The notes beneath the pieces were generated by a model. It was given only the letters and a program-made list of their open reading frames with translations, did no database searches and had not been told where the DNA came from. Shown here piece by piece: positions 45,305 through 54,431 of a stretch of DNA of 64,000 nucleotides. The DNA comes from Pseudomonas sp. GCEP-101. Lineage in GTDB: Bacteria > Pseudomonadota > Gammaproteobacteria > Pseudomonadales > Pseudomonadaceae. Position 1 is the first letter of the stretch; each line of letters opens with the position of its first letter. A program made the position numbers and the translations under genes. The stretch is from assembly GCF_025133575.1 (NCBI RefSeq), contig NZ_CP104011.1, positions 2,887,483-2,951,482 on the forward strand, written 5' to 3'.

Positions 45305-46218
45305 GCCTGAAGGTCATCGCCTGCGGGCCCTTGTGCCTGCTGCAGGATGGCGGCCGCCTGGGCTGGCAGCATCTGGGCGTCTCGCCCGGTGGCCCGGTGG
45401 ATAAACACGCGGCGGCCTGGGCCAATCGCCTGCTGCACAACGCGCAGGGCTTGCCGCTGCTGGAAATCGCGCTGGGCGGGCTGGAGCTGCAAGCGCAGGT
45501 GGACACCTGGCTGGCGCTGACCGGCGCCGAGCTGCCGGCGACCCTGGATGGCGAGGCATTGCCGAGCTGGTCACGCTTTCCCGTGCGGGTCGGCCAGCGC
45601 CTGAAGCTGGGCTTCGCCCGTGCCGGGCAACGGGCCTATCTGGCCGCGGCGGGCGGCTTCCGGGCGAATTCGGTATTGGGTAGCGTCGCGACCCAGACGC
45701 GGGAAAAGCTCGGTGGTCCTGGCGGCAATGGCCTGCCCCTGGCCGTCAACGATCGGCTGGAATGCGCAGCCGACGGCCAGCGCTTCGCGCGTGGCGCCAG
45801 CGTGCCCTGGCCGTATCGGCCGGACTACCGCGCGATCCCGACCCTGCGCGTGCTGCCCGGCCCGGATGCTTTCAGCGAGGAACAGCGGCGGGCCTTCTTC
45901 GCGCAGCGCTGGCAGGTCAGCCCGCAATCCGACCGCATGGGCATGCGACTGCGCGGCGCGGCGCTGAGCGCCCCGTGCCGGCAATGGTCACTGGGGATCG
46001 TCGAAGGCGCCATCCAGGTGCCGCCGGACGGCCAGCCGATTGTCCTGCTGGCCGACCGCCAGAGCATGGGCGGCTATCCGCTGCTGGGCGTGCTGCACCC
46101 GCTGGACATCGGCCGCCTGGCGCAATGCCCGGCGCACAGCGAAGTGCAATTCGCCCCGGCAAGCGTGGAACAGGCGCAGGCGAACCTGCGCGCGTTCCTG
46201 CAGTTTTTCTCAGGCTGA
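45301..46218 (+). CDS. pxpC: 5-oxoprolinase subunit C (KipA-like)
   Basis: A 305-residue allophanate-hydrolase-subunit-2-like protein. Visible motifs are LQDGGRLGWQHLGVSPGGPVD near the start and QVSPQSDRMGMRLRG followed later by LLADRQSMGGYPLLGVL. It completes the PxpABC complex. It ends two bases before the convergent prfH stop. Confidence 0.95.
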   Translation: MSLKVIACGPLCLLQDGGRLGWQHLGVSPGGPVDKHAAAWANRLLHNAQGLPLLEIALGGLELQAQVDTWLALTGAELPATLDGEALPSWSRFPVRVGQRLKLGFARAGQRAYLAAAGGFRANSVLGSVATQTREKLGGPGGNGLPLAVNDRLECAADGQRFARGASVPWPYRPDYRAIPTLRVLPGPDAFSEEQRRAFFAQRWQVSPQSDRMGMRLRGAALSAPCRQWSLGIVEGAIQVPPDGQPIVLLADRQSMGGYPLLGVLHPLDIGRLAQCPAHSEVQFAPASVEQAQANLRAFLQFFSG

Positions 46219-46220
46219 TC

Positions 46221-46832
46221 TCAACCTTCGAAGCGTTCACCGCGAAACACCCGGCGCGGATTGCCGCGTTGCAGATGGTGATGGGCCAGTCGGCGTTCGG
46301 CGCGCAATTCGCTGCTCGCCTGCTCCGCGCGTTCCTCCAGCTTGCGGGCGATCAGCAGCAGCGCCAGGCGCTTGTTGGCGTGCTGGCTGCGTTCGCTCTG
46401 GACCTTCACGCTCAGCCCGCTGGCGAGGTGAGTGGCGCGCACCGCCGAATCGGTGGTGTTGACGTGTTGCCCGCCGGGGCCGGAAGAGCGCAGGGTTTCG
46501 AAGCGCACTTCACCTTCGAGGCTGGCCGGCGGCGCGCTGAATCGTGCGCCGCCGAAGTACCAGTTCTTGCGCCCGTGGTTGGGCCGGTAAGGGCTGGCGC
46601 AGACCCATTGCAGGGTGCCGTTCCAGCCCTCGGCCAGCCTTGCCGCCGAGTCGCCCTCCAGTGCCAGCAGCACCGAGAGCAGCGTGCCCCGGCGCGGGCC
46701 GGCTTCCTCCTCGATCACGCGCGCCTCGGTGCCGCTGGCCTCCGCTTCACGCAGCAGACGCTGCAGGGCCTTGGCCACGGCCAGCGCACATTCGTCCGGC
46801 CCCTGGGCCGCAGACAGTTGCAGCAGGATCAT
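46221..46832 (-). CDS. prfH: Peptide chain release factor homolog PrfH
   Basis: A 203-residue class-I release-factor homolog with the catalytic GGQ loop ([17 protein letters not shown]) and a basic carboxy region, but without the full codon-recognition domains of RF1/RF2. PrfH is known to release nascent chains from ribosomes whose 16S rRNA was cut in the decoding centre, so that RtcB can religate the rRNA. The ATG at 46832 gives the family start [15 protein letters not shown] and overlaps the rtcB stop by one base (TGATG). A GTG nine bases earlier is less likely. Confidence 0.93.
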   Translation of the reverse strand: MILLQLSAAQGPDECALAVAKALQRLLREAEASGTEARVIEEEAGPRRGTLLSVLLALEGDSAARLAEGWNGTLQWVCASPYRPNHGRKNWYFGGARFSAPPASLEGEVRFETLRSSGPGGQHVNTTDSAVRATHLASGLSVKVQSERSQHANKRLALLLIARKLEERAEQASSELRAERRLAHHHLQRGNPRRVFRGERFEG

Positions 46833-47968
46833 CAGCAGCACTCCCCGCGGGTCTTGTAGGTCAGCACCGGCTTCAGTCGCGCCAGCACCCGCAGCAGCCC
46901 CGCTTCACGCAGCGCGCCGACCACCGAGTCGATGGCCTTGTAGGCTTCCGGCGCCTCCTCGTAGATCAGCGCGCGATCACCGCAGATCACCCGGCTGCCC
47001 AGCGCCGTGCGCGCCAGCTGCTCGACGCGGTAGCGCGCCGAGAGACGGTCCTTGCACTCGCTGCGCATCCACTTGCGCCCCGCGCCATGGGCGAGGGAGA
47101 AGAGGCTGCGCGGATCGGCGACCGGTTCCACCAGGTAGCTGAAGTCGCCGCGCGAGCCGGGGATGACCATCACCCCGCGGTCCGCCGGCGTCGCGCCCTT
47201 GCGGTGCAGCCAGCCGTCGACGCCGTCGACCTGGGCCGGGCTGACCAGGTTGTGGTTCACGTCCAGCACCTGCCCACCGTCCGCCCGCAGGCGCTCGAGC
47301 ATGCGCAGGGCGATCAGCTGGCGGTTGGCTTCGGCGAAACGCAGCGCGCCATCGTGGCGGGCCAGGTAGTACGCGCAGTCGTCGGTGCCTTGTGCCAGGC
47401 CCTGGTGGCTGAAACGATCGACCTGCTCGCGCAGGATGGCTTCGCCCAGGCCGCGCGAGCCGCTGTGCACCAGCAGGAGCAGGTGACGGCGGTCGAGGCC
47501 GAGGGCTGCTACGGCGGCTTCGTCGTAGAGCTGATCGAGTTGCTGCAGCTCGGCGAAGTGGTTGCCGCCGCCGATGGTGCCCAGCGAATGCTCGTGGCCG
47601 CAGGGCGGCAGGCCGAAGCCGGCGATGCGCTCGCTCCAGTCGTCGTCCAGCGGGCCGTCGAGGTTGCCCAGGCGCTTTTCCAGCTTGTCCAGGTTCAGCT
47701 TGGCGGTGGCGATATCGGTGCGCCACAGCGCCATGCCGCAACCGATGTCGTTGCCCACCAGCGCCGGATACAGGCGACCGGTGGAGAAGAACGCCGCGCC
47801 GATCGGGTAGCCCCGGCCGGGGTGCAGGTCCGGCATGCCGGCGACACGCTGCATGCCCGGCAGGCGGGCGGTGGTTTCAAGTTGCTGGATCGCTTTACCT
47901 TCGATCCAGGTGTCGTCCGCGGCGATCAGGGTGATGCCGTCGGACAGATTTTGGATGCAATTGCCCAT
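46832..47968 (-). CDS. rtcB: RNA ligase RtcB family (RtcB2 type, paired with PrfH)
   Basis: A 378-residue GTP-dependent RNA ligase that joins 2',3'-cyclic-phosphate and 5'-OH ends. Metal and active-site motifs are visible: [45 protein letters not shown], and the guanylylated His in [11 protein letters not shown]. The length and the direct coupling to prfH match the RtcB2 type that repairs 16S rRNA rather than tRNA-processing RtcB. There is no neighbouring rtcA, rtcR or archease gene. The start is ATG at 47968, preceded by GGAGGAA? in reverse orientation (CCTCC at about 47983 on the plus strand marks the ribosome-binding site). Confidence 0.93.
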   Translation of the reverse strand: MGNCIQNLSDGITLIAADDTWIEGKAIQQLETTARLPGMQRVAGMPDLHPGRGYPIGAAFFSTGRLYPALVGNDIGCGMALWRTDIATAKLNLDKLEKRLGNLDGPLDDDWSERIAGFGLPPCGHEHSLGTIGGGNHFAELQQLDQLYDEAAVAALGLDRRHLLLLVHSGSRGLGEAILREQVDRFSHQGLAQGTDDCAYYLARHDGALRFAEANRQLIALRMLERLRADGGQVLDVNHNLVSPAQVDGVDGWLHRKGATPADRGVMVIPGSRGDFSYLVEPVADPRSLFSLAHGAGRKWMRSECKDRLSARYRVEQLARTALGSRVICGDRALIYEEAPEAYKAIDSVVGALREAGLLRVLARLKPVLTYKTRGECC

Positions 47969-48178
47969 TGTCCAATCCCAGGAGGAATGAAACGAAAAAA
48001 GAGGATGGGGGCAGGCCGGAGCCGGGCAATGCGATGCCGCCAGAGGGGCGGCGGGGAAGCGATTACGCCAGACGCGACCTGCAAAGGGTGATCAGTGCTT
48101 GCATGATGTCTCTCCTTTGCTGTCGGTGGGTGGGAAGGTGGCGAATGATCGGCGCACGGTGGCCCGCGCGCAATCCTG

Positions 48179-48661
48179 CTATTTCGGCAGGTGGCGCAAC
48201 GGCAGCGGAGCCGACTCCTTCACCGTCTGGATCGCGAAGTTGCTGCGGATATCGCTGACGCCCGGCAGCTTGAGCAGGGTACCGGTGAGGAACTGCTCGT
48301 AGGCACGCAGGTCGGGCAATACGACTTGCAGGAGGAAATCCGACTCGCCGCTGACCAGGTGCACCGAGATGACTTCCGGCAGGTCGATCACCGCCTGGCG
48401 GAAGGCGGCGGCACTGGTGTCGCTGTGGCGCTCCACCTTCACCCCGACGAACACGGTCAGGCCCAGGCCGACTTCGTCGCGGCCCAGCGCCGCGTGGTAG
48501 CCGCGAATCATCCCGGCTTCCTCCAGCAGGCGCACGCGGCGCAGGCAGGGGGAGGGCGATAGGCCGATCTCCTCGGCGAGCTGTACGTTGGTCAGGCGGC
48601 CATCGCGTTGCAGGGCGGCGAGGATGCGGTGGTCGTAGGCGTCGAGTTTCGGAATTGGCAT
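48179..48661 (-). CDS. Lrp/AsnC family transcriptional regulator
   Basis: A 160-residue feast/famine regulator. The winged helix-turn-helix is VQLAEEIGLSPSPCLRRVRLLEEAGMI, and the RAM effector domain begins at TVFVGVKVERH and ends in VSDIRSNFAIQTVKE. The start at 48661 gives the family opening LDAYDHRILAALQRDGR. It is divergent from a LysE-type exporter, the common arrangement in which an Lrp-type regulator controls amino-acid export. Confidence 0.92.
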   Translation of the reverse strand: MPIPKLDAYDHRILAALQRDGRLTNVQLAEEIGLSPSPCLRRVRLLEEAGMIRGYHAALGRDEVGLGLTVFVGVKVERHSDTSAAAFRQAVIDLPEVISVHLVSGESDFLLQVVLPDLRAYEQFLTGTLLKLPGVSDIRSNFAIQTVKESAPLPLRHLPK

Positions 48662-48794
48662 GAGTGAAGTCTCTGCGGTGATCTTATTGGCAGGGTATGC
48701 CAGTTCAGCGCTGATTGCTGGTCGAATACGCAAGCACCTGCCTCGGCCTTCAGGCATAGAATCCCTATCCGCAATGACTGCTGTGGAGTAGTGC

Positions 48795-49421
48795 TTGTGG
48801 ATATGGGTGTGTTCCTGCGCCCTGGCGATGGTCTACCTGCTGCCGGGGCCGGACATGATTCTCCTGCTGCACACCGGTGCCCGCGACGGCTCGCGTGCGG
48901 CGTTGGCCACGGCCCTGGGGCTGGGTGTCGCGCGGGGTTGCCACGTCGTGCTGGCGGCGACCGGGCTGGCGTTGCTGTTCCGCAGCGCGCCGTGGACCTT
49001 CGACGTGGTGCGCATTGGCGGTGGGCTCTACCTGGCGTGGATTGGCCTGCACCTGCTGCGGGCGCCGGCGGGGTTGCCGGTGGCCACGGGCGAGGCGCCG
49101 GTTTCCACGGTCAGCTACGGGCGTGCGTTCCGTCGTGGGCTGCTGACCAATCTGCTCAACCCGAAGGCGCTGTTGTTCTGCTCGGTGCTGCTGCCGCAGT
49201 TCATCCATCCGCAGAACGGCCCGCTGGCGCTGCAGTTCGCGCTGCTGGGCGGCCTGCTGGTGGTGGTCGGGCTGGGCTTCGACAGCTGCTACGCGGTCAG
49301 TGGCGAGCGCATGGGCCGCTGGCTGGCGCGGCACCGGGCGATGCAGCGCATGCAGCAGTGGGGCTTCGGCGGGATTCTGCTGGGCTTTGGCGTGCGCCTG
49401 GCGCTGATACGCGACGTGTAG
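48795..49421 (+). CDS. LysE/RhtB family amino-acid exporter
   Basis: A 208-residue inner-membrane exporter with about six helices. The family signature LLPGPDMILLLHTGARDGSRAALATALG is near the start, and NLLNPKALLFCSVLLPQF is in the middle. The apparent start is TTG at 48795 with GGAG about seven bases upstream. I see no ATG that would give a complete first helix. The substrate is unknown. Divergence from an Lrp-type regulator suggests an amino acid sensed by that protein. Confidence 0.88.
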   Translation: MWIWVCSCALAMVYLLPGPDMILLLHTGARDGSRAALATALGLGVARGCHVVLAATGLALLFRSAPWTFDVVRIGGGLYLAWIGLHLLRAPAGLPVATGEAPVSTVSYGRAFRRGLLTNLLNPKALLFCSVLLPQFIHPQNGPLALQFALLGGLLVVVGLGFDSCYAVSGERMGRWLARHRAMQRMQQWGFGGILLGFGVRLALIRDV

Positions 49422-49440
49422 CAGCGCGCTTTGCGCGCGA

Positions 49441-49463
49441 TCGCGGGCATGGCCCGCTCCTAC
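49441..49463. repeat. Single REP unit
   Basis: TCGCGGGCATGGCCCGCTCC followed by TAC, preceded by GCGCGC-TTT-GCGCGC, which forms a second small hairpin. It lies between the convergent exporter gene and the hypothetical gene. Confidence 0.85.
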
Positions 49464-49508
49464 AGGTCTGCTCCGCCGCGTTGTATGCCATACGCACAGT
49501 GAGAAGCT

Positions 49509-50171
49509 TCAGAGGTCTTCCGGCTGGATCTTCCACAGGCGCGCCACCGAGGGTTTCTGCGGGTTGCGGGCGACCACCAGCAGGCCCAGTTCCTTGCCGC
49601 GCAGTTCGCGCAGCAATTGCGCGCCCTGGCGCTGTTGCAGGTTGTCGGCGAGGTGCCCGAGGGCGATGGTCGCTGCTGCCGGATGGGTGGCGACGGGCAC
49701 GTAGCTGCCGTCGTCCATGTCCAGCACGACGTGCGTCTCGCCCGGTTCGGGGGCGGGGAGGTGCAGGCGGGCCTTGAGCAGGTGCGCCATGGCGGCATCG
49801 CGCTGGGCGGCGGACAGCTGGCCTGGCGGCAGGGCCCGTTCCAGCGGGAAGAATTCGTCGGTCGGCTCGGCCTTCCGCTCGGCTTTCGGCTTGGCCGCAG
49901 GCGGCGCGGCGGGCGCCTTGGCGCGAGGCTGTTCAGGGGGCGGTAGCGGGGCCGGTGCGGGCGCGCTGACGTCCGCTTCGTCCAGGTCGAGACCGTCCCA
50001 GTCTATCTCGTCGAGGTCCGCCGGCTCCGCCGCCCTCTTTCGCCGCGCGGGTCTTCTCGATGACGTCACCGCGGCGCGCACGTCCATCCGCCGCTGGCGT
50101 TTCCACCGGTGCAGCTGGATGTTGGCGATGATGGCGGCGACGAGGATGAGCAGGAGGAAGAACAGCAGCAT
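49509..50171 (-). CDS. Membrane-anchored protein of unknown function
   Basis: A 220-residue protein I do not recognise. Residues 1-19 form one membrane helix (LLFFLLLILVAAIIANIQL), followed by a basic patch, an acidic block (DLDEIDWDGLDLDEADVS), a Pro/Ala/Lys-rich linker (about residues 68-100), and a folded carboxy domain (about 105-220) with ETHVVLDMDDGSYVPVATHP and ELGLLVVARNPQKPSVARLWKIQPEDL. The layout suggests an inner-membrane protein with a tethered soluble domain. Codon use looks native. It stands alone on its strand, with no operon clue to its role. Confidence 0.75.
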   Translation of the reverse strand: MLLFFLLLILVAAIIANIQLHRWKRQRRMDVRAAVTSSRRPARRKRAAEPADLDEIDWDGLDLDEADVSAPAPAPLPPPEQPRAKAPAAPPAAKPKAERKAEPTDEFFPLERALPPGQLSAAQRDAAMAHLLKARLHLPAPEPGETHVVLDMDDGSYVPVATHPAAATIALGHLADNLQQRQGAQLLRELRGKELGLLVVARNPQKPSVARLWKIQPEDL

Positions 50172-50302
50172 GGAAGACCGTGGCCCTGTGGATAACGGCC
50201 ACGGCGCGCAGGCAGTGGCGGGACGCCACCCTGTCGGAAAACGGGGGATCAGGCGATAGGCCTGTTCCGGCTGCGTTGTAGGACGCAGCTGTATCCGAAA
50301 GA

Positions 50303-50322
50303 GGGCCGGCCTATGACCGGCC
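50303..50322 (-). terminator. Hairpin downstream of dppF
   Basis: GGGCCGG-CCTATGA-CCGGCCC lies just past the dppF stop on the minus strand and is followed in that direction by CTCTTTC. It is a plausible, moderately weak terminator. Confidence 0.6.
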
Positions 50323-50331
50323 CGTTTCGCA

Positions 50332-51303
50332 TCAGTTCAGGAACTGCTCCGCGTGGTGGCAGGCCACCTGGCGTTCGTCGAGCAGGCGCAGTGCCGGCAC
50401 CTCGCTCCTGCAACGCTCGGTCGCATAGGGGCAGCGCTTGTGGAAGGCGCAGCCGCTGGGCGGGTTGAGCGGGTTGGGGAGTTCGCCCTGGATCTTGATC
50501 TTGGGCTTGTCCGGATCGGGGTGGATGGCCGGGGTCGCCGACAGCAACGCCTGGGTGTAGGGGTGCAGCGGGCGTTCGTAGAGCTTGTCCGCCGGGCCCA
50601 TTTCCGCCGGGCGGCCGAGGTACATCACCAGCACGTCGTCGGCGACGTGGCGGACCACGGCGAGGTTGTGCGAGATGAACACGTAGGCCGTGCCGAACTC
50701 CTGCTGCAGGTCCATGAACAGGTTGAGCACCTGGGCCTGGATCGACACGTCCAGCGCCGAGGTCGGCTCGTCCGCCACCAGCACCTTGGGTCGCAACATC
50801 ATGGCGCGGGCCAGGGCGATGCGCTGGCGCTGGCCGCCGGAGAACATGTGCGGGTAGCGCTGGTAATGCTCGGGACGCAGGCCGACCTGCTTCATCATCG
50901 CCTGCACACGCTCGCGGCGCTCGGCGCGCGACAGGTCGGTGTTGATCAGCAGCGGTTCGGCCAGTTGGTCACCGATCTTCTGCCGCGGGTTGAGCGAGGC
51001 ATAGGGGTTCTGGAAGACCATCTGCACGTCGCGGCGCAGCTGCTTGCGGGTGTCGTGGTCGGCGCCTTTCACCTCGTGCCCGGCGATCTGCAGGGAGCCG
51101 GAGGTGGGCTCCTCGATCAGCGTCAGCGCACGGGCGAGGGTGGACTTGCCGCAGCCGGATTCACCGACCACGGCCAGGGTCTTGCCGGCCTGCAATTCGA
51201 AGGACACGCCGTTGAGCGCGCGGACCAGGGCGTGCGGCTTGAACAGGCCCTGGGAGATTTCGTAGTGACGGGTCAGGTCGCGGGCGGTCAGAACGGCGTT
51301 CAT
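50332..51303 (-). CDS. dppF: Dipeptide ABC transporter ATPase DppF
   Basis: A 323-residue ATPase of the oligopeptide/dipeptide family. It has Walker [10 protein letters not shown], signature [17 protein letters not shown], Walker [15 protein letters not shown], switch His in FISHNLAVV, and the carboxy-terminal oligo_HPY region with Cys-rich [21 protein letters not shown]. It energises dipeptide import with DppD. Its ATG overlaps the dppD stop by four bases. It is the last gene of the transporter operon. Confidence 0.95.
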   Translation of the reverse strand: MNAVLTARDLTRHYEISQGLFKPHALVRALNGVSFELQAGKTLAVVGESGCGKSTLARALTLIEEPTSGSLQIAGHEVKGADHDTRKQLRRDVQMVFQNPYASLNPRQKIGDQLAEPLLINTDLSRAERRERVQAMMKQVGLRPEHYQRYPHMFSGGQRQRIALARAMMLRPKVLVADEPTSALDVSIQAQVLNLFMDLQQEFGTAYVFISHNLAVVRHVADDVLVMYLGRPAEMGPADKLYERPLHPYTQALLSATPAIHPDPDKPKIKIQGELPNPLNPPSGCAFHKRCPYATERCRSEVPALRLLDERQVACHHAEQFLN

Positions 51304-52277
51304 CGGGCCACCTCGGTGTTCAGGTTGAGCGGGTAGAAGCAGCGCACCGCGCCGCGCTCATGGGCGTCCAGGGTTGGCCGCACGGCGCGGCAGTTGTCCT
51401 GCACGTAGGGGCAGCGTGGCGACAGCAGGCAGCCCTGCGGGCGGTCGTACTTGCCCGGGACGATGCCGGGCAGGGTGGCCAGGCGTTCCTCGCCGGCGCT
51501 GTGTTCGGGGATCGCCTTGAGCAGCGCCTCGGTATAGGGGTGGGTCGGCAGGTCGAACAATGCCGGCACCTGGCCGATCTCCACGGCTTGCCCGGCATAC
51601 ATCACGCAGACCCGCTGGGCGGTCTCGGCAACCACGGCGAGGTCGTGGGTGATGAGGATCAGCGCCATGCCCTGGTCGCGCTGCAGGTTCAGCAGCAGCT
51701 CCATGATCTGCGCCTGGATGGTCACGTCCAGCGCGGTGGTGGGTTCGTCGGCGATCAGCAGCTTGGGCTCGCCGGCGATCGCCATGGCGATGGCGACGCG
51801 CTGGCTCATGCCGCCGGAGAGCTGGTGCGGGTAGGCGTCCAGGCGCTGGGCGGCGCCGGGGATTTCCACCCGTTCGAGCAGCTCCAGCGCGCGCTGGCGC
51901 AGGGCCTTGCCGCGCAGGCCGAGGTGCAGCTTGAGCACTTCCTCGATCTGGTAGCCGACGGTGTAGCTGGGGTTGAGGGCGGTCATCGGGTCCTGGAAGA
52001 CCATGGCGATGTCCTTGCCGACGATGCGCCGCCGGTCGCGGCCCTTGAGACGCAGCATGTCGGTTCCGTCGAACTGCATGGTGTCGGCGGTGATGATGCC
52101 GGGGGCGTCGATCAGGCCCATCAGGGCCATCATGGTCACCGACTTGCCGGAGCCGGATTCGCCGACGATGGCCAGGACTTCGCCCTTGTCCACCGAGAGG
52201 TCGAGGCCGTCCACCACCGGGACGGCGTTACGGTCGCCGAAGCGCACCGAAAGATTGCGCAGGTCGAGGAGGCTCAT
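51300..52277 (-). CDS. dppD: Dipeptide ABC transporter ATPase DppD
   Basis: A 325-residue ATPase with Walker [11 protein letters not shown], signature [15 protein letters not shown], Walker [15 protein letters not shown], switch His in LITHDLAVV, and Cys-rich carboxy motif [18 protein letters not shown]. It pairs with DppF. A 145-base gap with a REP doublet separates it from dppC, the only large gap inside the transporter core. Confidence 0.95.
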   Translation of the reverse strand: MSLLDLRNLSVRFGDRNAVPVVDGLDLSVDKGEVLAIVGESGSGKSVTMMALMGLIDAPGIITADTMQFDGTDMLRLKGRDRRRIVGKDIAMVFQDPMTALNPSYTVGYQIEEVLKLHLGLRGKALRQRALELLERVEIPGAAQRLDAYPHQLSGGMSQRVAIAMAIAGEPKLLIADEPTTALDVTIQAQIMELLLNLQRDQGMALILITHDLAVVAETAQRVCVMYAGQAVEIGQVPALFDLPTHPYTEALLKAIPEHSAGEERLATLPGIVPGKYDRPQGCLLSPRCPYVQDNCRAVRPTLDAHERGAVRCFYPLNLNTEVAR

Positions 52278-52306
52278 ACGGCGGTCTCCGTCAGGTTCTT
52301 GTTCTT

Positions 52307-52390
52307 GTAGGAGCGAGGGGGACGCCTTGGTCCTTGCTCGCGAACGGGGAACGCGGGGGATTGCAGGTTCGCGAGCAGGCTCGCTCCTGC
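52307..52390. repeat. REP doublet within the dpp operon, expanded-loop variant
   Basis: GTAGGAGCGAGGGGGACGCC at 52307-52326 continues to TTGCTCGCGAAC, and an inverted unit GTTCGCGAGCAGGCTCGCTC (with CTGC) follows at 52367-52390. It lies between dppC and dppD, so the operon transcript carries it. Confidence 0.88.
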
Positions 52391-52422
52391 AGCACGTGCG
52401 AAAGTCATCATCTGTGTCTTCC

Positions 52423-53334
52423 TCACGCCGCGTTCTTCAGCTTCGGGTCCAGCGCATCGCGCAGGCCGTCGCCCATCAGGTTGATCGCCAGCACGCTGAG
52501 CAGGATGGTCAGGCCGGGCAGCGAGACGACCCACCAGGCGCGTTCGATGTAGTCGCGCGCGGAGGCCAGCATGGTGCCCCACTCGGGCGTCGGCGGCTGC
52601 ACGCCGAGGCCGAGGAAGCCCAGGGCGGCGGCGTCGAGGATGGCCGAGGAGAAGCTCAGGGTGGCCTGCACGATCAGGGGCGCCATGCAGTTGGGCAGCA
52701 CGGTGACGAACATCAGGCGCAGGGTGCCGGCACCGGCGAGGCGCGAGGCGGTGACGTAGTCGCGGTTCAGCTCGCCCATCACCGCGGCGCGGGTCAGGCG
52801 CACGTAGGCCGGCAGCGAGACGATGGCGATGGCGATCACGGTGTTGATCAGGCCCGGGCCGAGGATGGCGACGATGGCCACCGCCAGCAGCAGCGAGGGC
52901 AGCGCCAGCATGATGTCCATCAGGCGCATGATCACCGGGCCCAGGCGGGTCGGCGAGAAGCCGGCGAGCAGGCCGAGGAAGATGCCGGGGATCATCGAGA
53001 TCAGCACCGAGGTCAGGCCGATCATCAGCGACAGCCGCGCCCCGTGCATCAGGCGCGAGAGCAGGTCGCGGCCCAGCTCGTCGGTGCCCAGCAGGAACTG
53101 CGAATTGCCACCCTCCAGCCACAGCGGCGGAGTCAGCAGGAAGTCGCGGAACTGTTCGCTCGGATCATGGGGCGCGACCCAGGGCGCGAACAGCGCGCAG
53201 AACACGATGACCAGCATGAACAGCAGGCCGCCCACTGCGCCCTTGTTGCGCGAGAAGGCGTGCCAGAACTCTTTCAGCGGGGACGGGTAGACCAGGCTCG
53301 GGTCGCTGGCGGGAGCTTTTGCGGCGGTATTCAT
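52423..53334 (-). CDS. dppC: Dipeptide ABC transporter permease DppC
   Basis: A 303-residue inner-membrane permease with an amino-terminal OppC_N region ([21 protein letters not shown]) and about six helices. The EAA loop is [24 protein letters not shown]. The ATG at 53334 gives [12 protein letters not shown]. The longer open frame above it is dppB read out of frame. It follows dppB by 14 bases. Confidence 0.95.
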   Translation of the reverse strand: MNTAAKAPASDPSLVYPSPLKEFWHAFSRNKGAVGGLLFMLVIVFCALFAPWVAPHDPSEQFRDFLLTPPLWLEGGNSQFLLGTDELGRDLLSRLMHGARLSLMIGLTSVLISMIPGIFLGLLAGFSPTRLGPVIMRLMDIMLALPSLLLAVAIVAILGPGLINTVIAIAIVSLPAYVRLTRAAVMGELNRDYVTASRLAGAGTLRLMFVTVLPNCMAPLIVQATLSFSSAILDAAALGFLGLGVQPPTPEWGTMLASARDYIERAWWVVSLPGLTILLSVLAINLMGDGLRDALDPKLKNAA

Positions 53335-53348
53335 GGCGTCGGCTCCGG

Positions 53349-54359
53349 TTAGCGCTGGTGGCGGATGCGGGGGTTGGCGAGGCCGTAGAGGATGTCCACG
53401 ACGAAGTTCACCAGGATCACCAGGGTCGCCACCAGCAGGATGCCGTTCTGCACCACGGGGTAGTCGCGGCGGCCGATGGCGTCGATCAGCCATTTGCCGA
53501 TGCCGGGCCAGGAGAAGATGGTCTCGGTCAGTACCGCGCCGGCGAGCAGCGTGCCGACCTGCAGGCCGAACACGGTGAGCACCGGGATCATCGCGTTGCG
53601 CAGGGCGTGGACGAACACCACGCGGGCCGGCGACAGGCCCTTGGCACGGGCGGTGCGCACGTAGTCTTCGCGCAGCACTTCGAGCATCGAGGAGCGGGTC
53701 ATCCGGGCGATCACCGCCAGCGGGATGGTGCCCAGCACGATGGCCGGCAGGATCAGGTGGCGCACGGCGTCCATGAAGGCGCCTTGTTCGTCCGAGAGCA
53801 GGGTGTCGATGAGCATGAAGCCGGTTTTCGGCTCGATGTCGTAGAGCAGGTCCAGGCGCCCGGAGACCGGCGTCCAGCCCAGGGACACGGAAAACAGCAT
53901 GATGAGGATCAGGCCCCACCAGAAGATCGGCATCGAGTAGCCGGCCAGGGAGATGGTCATCACCCCGTGGTCGAACAGCGAGCCTCGCTTCAGGGCGGCG
54001 ATCACCCCGGCGAGCAGCCCGAAGACGCCGGCGAACAGCAGGGCGGCGAGGGACAGTTCGAGGGTGGCGGGGAACAGGGTGAGGAACTCGTGCCAGACGC
54101 TGTCGCGGGTGGTCAGCGACTCGCCGAGGTTGCCCTGGGCGAGGTTGCCGACGTAGTCGAGGTACTGCTGGTACAGAGGCTTGTCGAGCCCCAGTCGGTG
54201 CATGGCCTCGGCATGCATCTGCGGATCGACGCGGCGTTCACCCATCATCACTTCCACCGGGTCGCCGGGAATCAGGCGGATCAGCGCGAAGGTGAGCAGG
54301 GTGACGCCGAAGAAGGTCGGGATCAGCAGCCCGAATCGGCGTGCGATGAAACTGAGCAT
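53349..54359 (-). CDS. dppB: Dipeptide ABC transporter permease DppB
   Basis: A 336-residue permease of the DppB/OppB type. It starts LSFIARRFGLLIPTFFGVTLLTFALIRLIPGDP, and the EAA loop is DYVRTARAKGLSPARVVFVHALRN. It forms the channel with DppC. A gap of 72 bases separates it from dppA4 upstream. Confidence 0.95.
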   Translation of the reverse strand: MLSFIARRFGLLIPTFFGVTLLTFALIRLIPGDPVEVMMGERRVDPQMHAEAMHRLGLDKPLYQQYLDYVGNLAQGNLGESLTTRDSVWHEFLTLFPATLELSLAALLFAGVFGLLAGVIAALKRGSLFDHGVMTISLAGYSMPIFWWGLILIMLFSVSLGWTPVSGRLDLLYDIEPKTGFMLIDTLLSDEQGAFMDAVRHLILPAIVLGTIPLAVIARMTRSSMLEVLREDYVRTARAKGLSPARVVFVHALRNAMIPVLTVFGLQVGTLLAGAVLTETIFSWPGIGKWLIDAIGRRDYPVVQNGILLVATLVILVNFVVDILYGLANPRIRHQR

Positions 54360-54431
54360 GGTGGTTGGGGGCTCCTCACCGAGCGGCTACCCGTCGGATC
54401 GACGGGCGCCGGTTTCTTATTACTTCGCCGG

